Positions 57,345-64,000 of a stretch of 64,000 bases of DNA are shown piece by piece. The position numbers and the translations under genes are program-made. How positions within the stretch are numbered: position 1 is the first letter of the stretch; every line of letters starts with the position of its first letter. This stretch comes from Lamellibrachia satsuma (Eukaryota; Annelida; Polychaeta; Sabellida; Siboglinidae), in assembly GCA_033239005.1 (NCBI GenBank), contig BSQZ01000025.1, positions 9,358,602 through 9,422,601 of the forward strand. Direction: 5' to 3'. The notes under the pieces are model-generated. The model did no database searches. It was not told where the DNA came from and worked only from the letters and a program-made list of their open reading frames with translations.

Positions 57345-58136
57345 TTATATATAGAAATGTTTTTGAACTACAGATCTGAAGGTATTGGCTCCAATAAATA
57401 TATCACAAATGGGTTCAGTTAAATACAGTGCATTAAAAGTAGTCATACATCTATTTAAAACTGAATATTTTCTAATGTTGATTCTGGTATTGGAAATTCT
57501 AAAAGGAGTGTGGTTTCTTAGAGATCTTGAAGGATATTGATATTGGATATTTCCTACCAGATAGGACGAATCTAGATGTGAGTGCACACACTTATGTTGA
57601 AAGATCAGATCTGCAACTTGCCTACGATGTTGAAGGGACGGTAGTCTAAAATGATGGCAAAGTGCAGGATAATTTTCATTGGAGTACTGTATTTTGGATT
57701 TGAAACATACCTACTTAATAAATTTTGTTTTAACTCGTTCCATTTTGTCAATAAAAGTACGTTTCCATGGATTCCAAATAACACTGCAATTATCCAACTA
57801 GCTTCTGACCTCAGATATATACAAAGATCAAACATCTTATACATCGATAAATGTTTGGCAAACACGCTTAATAAAACCATACATCTTAAAAGCTTTAGAG
57901 GCATTATGACTAATATGATCTTTAAAATCCAAATTACTATTCAATGTGACAACGAGATCTTTGACAGCAGTGACCCTGGATAGAGACTTGCTTAAGATGG
58001 CATAGTCAAAAGATAAGTATAAGTTTGAGGTGCCAGGTCTCACGCCAGAGGCACACCCTGTCCAGATGCTTCTGCACCAACTGACAGTCGGTCACCGACG
58101 AAGTGATATTTTACACGAATCAACGTGATTAGTGAG

Positions 58137-58200
<64 letters not shown>

Positions 58201-58684
58201 ATATACAGAAGTGGGTCAATTTGTGAACCTTGTGGTACACCGGACAACACCGGCTTCAAGTCGAATGATTGCTTGTTCGAGTACCACGCGTTGTTTTCGG
58301 TTGAGAAGGTAGGACTGCAACCACTGTATGCATTGCCCAGAATCCCCATATGGTTTAAGCTTGTGAATTAATAGTGAGTGAGTGGCACACTGAGTCCAAG
58401 TAAACAGAATCAACTTGTTTCTTGTTGTCAATAGCTTCAGAAATGGAGTCCAAGTAACCAGCTACATTAGATACTGTGCTTCTACACTTCACAAATCCAT
58501 GTTGGCTGCCCGAAATTGTGTTACACACATGGTTATACAATGAGTCATGCACCAGTTTCTCAAAAACTCTACTAAATAGTGGTAAAGGAGAGATAGGTCT
58601 GTGGTTACAGACATTTCGTTTGTATCCCTTCTTGTACACAGGAATAACATTTATACTATTAAAGTAAGTTAAAAAAAGTTCCAC
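57345..58684 (-). pseudogene. Jockey-like RT and C-terminal remnant
   Basis: From 58684 downward: NVIPVYKKGYKRNVCNHRPI, FSRVFEKLVHDSLYNHV, SGSQHGFVKCRSTV, then a frame change near 58390. Next come GDSGQCIQWLQSYLLNRKQR, SGVPQGSQIDPLLYILYI running into the TA array at 58139-58197, and DLTNHVDSCKISL. After about 58050 there is VTAVKDLVVTLNSNLDFKDH, and the C-terminal blocks GFIKRVCQTF, FNIVGKLQI and RSLRNHTPFRISNTR to about 57345. The FADD box is not seen in frame after the array. Several frame changes and stops make it inactive. Confidence 0.8.
58139..58197. repeat. (TA)n microsatellite inside LINE RT
   Basis: About 58 bp of pure TA on the codons that should encode LYINDLTNH. This is the same protein position as the TA arrays in the CR1 copies, in a different LINE lineage. 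Confidence 0.97.
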
Positions 58685-58739
58685 AGTTTAAGGACATATT
58701 AAAAAGTACAGTTAGTGGACCTGCCAATTCTGTGGCACA

Positions 58740-60600
58740 TCATCTCTCAAGAGTACATACTGTGGACTCCATCTCTCATCAGTAAATATCATGGCCTCCA
58801 TCTCTTATGAGTAAATGCCGTGTATTCCATTTATCATGAGTAAATGCTGTCTACACCATCTCTCTTGAGTAAAACCTGTGTACTCCATCTCTTGTGAGTA
58901 AATACTGTGGACTCCATATCTCGTGAGTAAGTGCTATGGACTCCACCTGTCATGAGTAATTGCTATGAACTATTTGTGACTCCATTTGTTGTGAGTAAAT
59001 ACTGGGCATTCCATCTCTTATGAGTAAATGAGTACATGTCGTGAACTCCATATCTTATTGGTAAATGCAGCTTACTCCAACTGTCATGAGTATATGTTGT
59101 GGACTCCATCTTTCTAGAGTAAATGCTGCGGACTCCATCTCTTGGGAGTAAATTTTGTGGACTCCATATCTTGTGAGTAAGTGTGGAATCCATCTCTCAT
59201 AAGTAAAAGCTGTCGACTCCATCTGTCATGAGTCGATGCTGTGTAATCCATCTCTCATTAATATATGCTGTATACTTCATCTCCCATGACTAAATGTTGT
59301 GAATTCCATCTCTCGTGGGTAAATGCTGTGGACACCACCTCTAATGAATATATGGTGTGGACTAGTGATGAACAAGAATGAGAAACAAAAATTAACCACT
59401 GGTGTGCTAGCCTCACACTGAACTACAAGGAAAAAGACGACAGCAACAATTCCATCCCTGATATGTAAATGCTTTGAGTATATGCTGTTGACCCCATTTC
59501 TCATGAGGAAATGCTGTGGACTCCAACACTCATGTGAAGGTGTTATGTACTGCAACACTTATTGGTAATTACTGTGTACTGTACCTCTCATGGGTAAATG
59601 CTTTGGACTCCATCTCTCATAAGTAAATGCCTCGTACTCCATCTCTCATGAATAAATTCTGCGTAATCTATCTACCAAGAATAAATGCTATGGACTCAAT
59701 CTCTCATGTGTAAATGTCATATACTTCATCTCTCTTGAGAATATATTGTGGACTCCATCTCTCATGTGTAAATGTCATGTACTTCATCTGTCTTGATAAT
59801 ATATTGTGGACTCCATCTCTCATGTGTAAATGACGTACTTCATCTCTCTTGAGAATATATTGTGGACTCCATCTCTCATAAATAAATGTCATGTACTTCA
59901 TCTCTCTTGAGAATATATTGTGGACTCCATCTCTCATAACTAAATGTCATGTACTTCATCTCTCTTGAGAATATATTGTGAACTCCATCTCTAATAAGTA
60001 AATGTCATATACTTCATCTCTCTTGAGAATATATTGTGGACTCCATCTCTCATGTGTAAATATCATGTACTTCATCTCTCTTGAGAATATATTGTGGACT
60101 CCATCTCTCATAACGAAATGTCATGTATTTCATCTCTCTTGAGAATATATTGTGGACTCCATCTCTCATAACTAAATGTCATGTACTTCATCTCTCTTGA
60201 GAATATATTGTGGACTCCATCTCTCATAACTAAATGTCATGTACTTCATCTCTCTTGAGAATATATAGTGGACTCCATCTCTCATGTGTAAATATCATGT
60301 ACTTCATCTCTCTTGAGAATATATTGTGGACTCCATCTCTCATAACTAAATGTCATGTAATTCATCTCTCTTGAGAATATATTGTGGACTCTATCTCTCA
60401 TAAGTAAATGCTGTGTATGGGCCACAGGGAAAAGGGGAAGAGCAACAAAAGCATCTATCATGTGTAAATGCTGTGGTCTCCATATGTTTTCAGTAAATGC
60501 TGTGGGTTCCATCTCTTCTGAATAAATGCTGTGGATTTCTCCTCTCATGAGTGAATGCTTTGGCGATCTCTTGACGGTCAATGCTGTGGACTTCATGTGT
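58740..60600. repeat. Minisatellite: 28-32-bp units and 59-bp higher-order units
   Basis: Units of the type GTGGACTCCATCTCTCATGA then GTAAATGC fill the region. Between about 59700 and 60400 they alternate with a second variant (GTACTTCATCTCTCTTGAGA then ATATATT), so the period doubles to about 59 bp over roughly 12 dimers. Two non-repeat insertions (about 59365-59450 and 60415-60450) share AAGGAAAAAGACGACAGCAA-like or GGGAAAAGGGGAAGAGCAAC-like text. Open frames seen here follow the repeat and are not taken as genes. Confidence 0.93.
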
Positions 60601-60602
60601 AC

Positions 60603-60880
60603 ACTGCCAAAAATAATTTTGTTATGCAAGAAAATATTTCTTGAAACAAGAAAAGTTTCTTGAATTAAGAAAAAGTGTAGATATATTTTCTTGATGAGTT
60701 CCAGATATGTGATTGTCTAAGGAAATTTTTTTGAATGAAGAAGATATTTCTTTCTGAATAAAGATTTTAGATAAATATTCTTGATGCTAATGCTTCTTTT
60801 AATTAAGAAAAACATTTCTTACTCAAGAAAAACATTTGAAATAAATATTCTAGATGAAGAAGTGTTTCTTGAGTTAATGC
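60603..60880. repeat. TTTCTTGAA-rich inverted-motif cluster
   Basis: TTTCTTGAA, ACAAGAAA, TTTCTTGA, AAGAAA and TTCTTGATG recur many times. Starts ACTGCCAAAAATAATTTT. It may be a small mobile element or a cluster of TTCnnGAA boxes. No coding sequence. Confidence 0.5.
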
Positions 60881-60924
60881 TGATTCCTCAAATGGTTCAA
60901 TCCACTATGAATCTCGTCATTTAT

Positions 60925-61260
60925 GTCCAGATGTGTAGTGTGTGACTAGTTTAAGTAATTGAGCAGTTTAATAAAAATTGCAATTTTTTTTAAATCATCG
61001 AAAGATTTGACTTGAGTAGTTAGATCTAGTAAGGATCAAAACAGTGGATATCCAAAGTTGTAATCACTTCACTTAATGCTTCAACAATTATTCAAGCAAT
61101 TTAATAGTTTGTCTGATGATTTCACAAAAACTACATAAACATTTCACAAACAAGCTAGCATGTTGCAGTGGATACTAGGTAGTTTTGTTTTTTGGCCAAA
61201 AAATTATTTGAAATGAAACTAGCAAAAAACAAATTGATTAAGCACCTTTAAAAAACAATT
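60925..61260. repeat. Dispersed repeat, related to 37490-37730, 8425-8560 and 24812-24945
   Basis: Shares AGATCTAGTAAGGATCAAAA and CAGTGGATATCCAAA with 37597-37635. Its second half, AGCTAGCATGT...AGTGGATACTAG and TTTGAAATGAA, is shared with about 8469 and 24862. It looks like an old interspersed repeat, not classifiable here. Confidence 0.6.
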
Positions 61261-62494
61261 CTTTCTGAAGAAATAAATGTTAAATACATATTTTTTAAAC
61301 GATTTTTTTTGCAATTTGTGCACATCAATATTTTCTTTTCACCCACAAATTTGTAATGTTATGCATATTGGTAAAGGAAACAATCCTGGCAAAGTAATAA
61401 GATGAAATATGGCACATAATGCTATGTCAACAGCAGATGTGTATTAGTTCGACGTGTACAGGTTGGGTGAAAGTATTTCATCATAGAGGGGCTACACTAT
61501 TGCTAGCATGATCTGTGTTAATTTTTTGACTCAAACTTCATTAATTTTGATTTATTGATATATAATGTCTGACTTGTCAACTGCGTGACAAGAAGGCCCT
61601 ACACGGCTTTAAAACTGCCAGTGAATATAATTCAACATAAAACAGGCTTGTTATCACATGTATGTCAGTGCAAAGGCCATTTTCCAGGATCAGATTCACA
61701 TTCAAATACAAATGTTTATGCATTATATATGCATCATATTTATATTAGCAAAGCTACATGTTCTAATATAAGCATCATTCAATGTAATACAACTATATAC
61801 ACCATGGTCTTACTTAAAAGGTGGATTTACAGGCCAGACAATGATTCTAAAATATGCTGAGGATTCTGCTAACCACAGGTCAATATTTTAAAGTCTGACA
61901 AAGAGCATGTTTTGCAACTGTATTTACAATTCATACAATGTGAATGTTAATTTTATTAATGATGAATTTATTAATGAATTTGGGCATTTGAAATATAAAA
62001 TGTTTGGGGGTTGCATTCAAATTCATGCTCTCTGTTGAATCTGGGTTAAATGAGCTATTTAGCTATTCCACGAATAGAACAATTTTAATGTAAATGTTTG
62101 TGGTATGCAACCAAAAGCACTGAAAATGTAACGACTGCATTTGAATGTGCATGGCTACTGCATACTATCCAAAATGCGCATTCAAATGCATTTGCATTTG
62201 TTACCAAGTCTGCTACCAAATAATATTTAATAATGTAATATTACTAACTATCATTTTACTCAACTTTTTTTTTATATATTATCAGATTACGATTTCCAAC
62301 ATAAGTTTTCGCTATCGACTCTTGGAGTAAAAGATATGTTGGTAAAATTGCATTAATTATTTCTGATGTGCAGGTGCTTATGAACTACTAGAGCTATGAT
62401 ACGATGTAAAATATCTGATCCAAGCATAATTTACAGTAATCAAGAACACATAAAATAAAAACGTATTAATCGGGTATTCAGCTTAAGTGTAATC
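61261..62494. other. No recognisable gene
   Basis: AT-rich; short frames only. Nothing supports a gene or element. Confidence 0.45.
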
Positions 62495-64000
62495 AGGCCA
62501 GGCCAGGCCAGGCCAGGCCAGGCCAGGCCAGGCCAGGCCAGGCCAGGCCAGGCCAGGCCAGGCCAGGCCAGGGCCAGGCCAGGCCAGGCCAGGCCAGGCC
62601 AGGCCAGGCCAGGCCAGGCCAGGCCAGGCCAGGCCAGGCCAGGCCAGGCCAGGCCAGGCCAGGCCAGGCCAGGCCAGGCCAGGCCAGGCCAGGCCAGGCC
62701 AGGCCAGGCCAGGCCAGGCCAGGCCAGGCCAGGCCAGGCCAGGCCAGGCCAGGCCAGGCCAGGCCAGGCCAGGCCAGGCCAGGCCAGGCCAGGCCAGGCC
62801 AGGCCAGCCAGGCCAGGCCAGGCCAGGCCAGGCCAGGCCAGGCCAGGCCAGGCCAGGCCAGGCCAGGGCCAGGCCAGGCCAGGCCAGGCCAGGCCAGGCC
62901 AGGCCAGGCCAGGCCAGGCCAGGCCAGGCCAGGCCAGGCCAGGCCAGGCCAGGCCAGGCCAGGCCAGGCCAGGCCAGGCCAGGCCAGGCCAGGCCAGGCC
63001 AGGCCAGGCCAGGCCAGGCCAGGCCAGGCCAGGCCAGGCCAGGCCAGGCCAGGCCAGGCCAGGCCAGGCCAGGCCAGGCCAGGCCAGGCCAGGCCAGGCC
63101 AGGCCAGGCCAGGCCAGGCCAGGCCAGGCCAGGCCAGAGCCAGGCCAGGCCAGGCCAGGCCAGGCCAGGCCAGGCCAGGCCAGGCCAGGCCAGGCCAGGC
63201 CAGGCCAGGCCAGGCCAGGCCAGGCCAGGCCAGGCCAGGCCAGGCCAGGCCAGGCCAGGCCAGGCCAGGCCAGGCCAGGCCAGGCCAGGCCAGGCCAGGC
63301 CAGGCCAGGCCAGGCCAGGCCAGGCCAGGCCAGGCCAGGCCAGGCCAGGCCAGGCCAGGCCAGGCCAGGCCAGGCCAGGCCAGGCCAGGCCAGGCCAGGC
63401 CAGGCCAGGCCAGGCCAGGCCAGGCCAGGCCAGGCCAGGCCAGGCCAGGCCAGGCCAGGCCAGGCCAGGCCAGGCCAGGCCAGGCCAGGCCAGGCCAGGC
63501 CAGGCCAGGCCAGGCCAGGCCAGGCCAGGCCAGGCCAGGCCAGGCCAGGCCAGGCCAGGCCAGGCCAGGCCAGGCCAGGCCAGGCCAGGCCAGCCAGGCC
63601 AGGCCAGGCCAGGCCAGGCCAGGCCAGGCCAGGCCAGGCCAGGCCAGGCCAGGCCAGGCCAGGCCAGGCCAGGCCAGGCCAGGCCCAGGCCAGGCCAGGC
63701 CAGGCCAGGCCAGGCCAGGCCAGGCCAGGCCAGGCCAGGCCAGGCCAGGCCAGGCCAGGCCAGGCCAGGCCAGGCCAGGCCAGGCCAGGCCAGGCCAGGC
63801 CAGGCCAGGCCAGGCCAGGCCAGGCCAGGCCAGGCCAGGCCAGGCCAGGCCAGGCCAGGCCAGGCCAGGCCAGGCCAGGCCAGGCCAGGCCAGGCCAGGC
63901 CAGGCCAGGCCAGGCCAGGCCAGGCCAGGCCAGGCCAGGCCAGGCCAGGCCAGGCCAGGCCAGGCCAGGCCAGGCCAGGCCAGGCCAGGCCAGGCCAGGC
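62495..64000. repeat. (AGGCC)n pentanucleotide satellite, at least 1.5 kb
   Basis: About 300 units to the window edge, with no substitutions over long stretches. The few irregularities are single-base changes of unit length or sequence (about 62571, 62807, 62867, 63137, 63592, 63684). The array continues beyond the window. Confidence 0.99.

Larger units (their letters stand above)
57150..58690 (-). mobile_element. Jockey-like LINE fragment (minus)
   Basis: 5'-truncated RT and C-terminal part with a 3' UTR ending near an AATACAATAAAATACAAT-like tail (about 57150-57190 on the plus strand). It differs from the CR1 copies (SQHGFVKCRSTVSNVAGYLD, WLQSYLLNRKQRVVL). The clade is uncertain within the Jockey supergroup. 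Confidence 0.8.

Noticed and set aside
58963..60629. Minus-strand frames with repeated MRDGVHNIFSREM
   Set aside because: They follow the minisatellite; no conserved domain or start.

Overview
The window looks like eukaryotic, metazoan DNA, most likely from a marine invertebrate. I cannot name the species. It is AT-rich, has no operons or bacterial-type genes, and carries a mixture typical of invertebrate genomes: CR1-type, RTE-like and Jockey-like LINEs, tyrosine-recombinase (YR) retrotransposons, a pogo/Tigger-type DNA transposon with non-autonomous relatives, and long satellites. I find no intact ordinary host gene. The only hints of one are degenerate exon-like pieces inside a duplicated ~4 kb block.

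Layout. 1-1.55 kb: no gene. 1.56-3.6 kb: RTE-like LINE remnant (minus), followed by a 430-bp (CA)n. 6.0-7.5 kb: rearranged CR1 fragment (plus), then a 36-bp minisatellite. 8.4-12.3 kb and 24.8-28.8 kb: two copies of one block, each running into an antisense CR1. The first antisense CR1 (12.3-23.9 kb) is split by a TTAA-flanked DNA element (13.88-16.14 kb) and by a nearly complete CR1 in the opposite orientation (about 16.94-22.1 kb). The second (28.8-34.45 kb) is split by a pogo-type transposon (29.71-33.12 kb) and a 1-kb Tigger-like MITE sitting in a TA microsatellite. 35.5-36.8 kb: decayed coding remnant of unknown family. 38.70-54.09 kb: two nested Ngaro-like YR retrotransposons. 57.2-58.7 kb: Jockey-like LINE remnant. 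58.7-60.6 kb: minisatellite with higher-order repeats. 62.5 kb to the end: a pentanucleotide (AGGCC)n satellite.

The most interesting part is 38.7-54.1 kb. Two related but diverged YR elements (here D2, plus strand, and D1, minus strand) share one plan: repeat A1 - SGNH hydrolase ORF - tandem array - gag with CCCH and CCHC zinc motifs - RT/RNase H - tyrosine recombinase - B1 - A2 - spacer - B2. D1 (7.8 kb) sits inside the SGNH gene of D2. Joining the D2 flanks through one shared ATT closes the reading frame to about 207 codons, close to the 205 of D1's own hydrolase. Both elements use an AAT trinucleotide at the insertion point and share the terminal motif CATAAAT. Their repeats are nearly identical within each element, so both insertions look recent. 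D2 has an intact recombinase. D1's recombinase is frameshifted at its catalytic His.

Within the window, TA microsatellites have expanded four times at the same RT codons (the YINDL motif) in LINE copies, and SGNH/esterase domains occur in two unrelated retroelement classes (CR1 ORF1 and the Ngaro-like first ORF).
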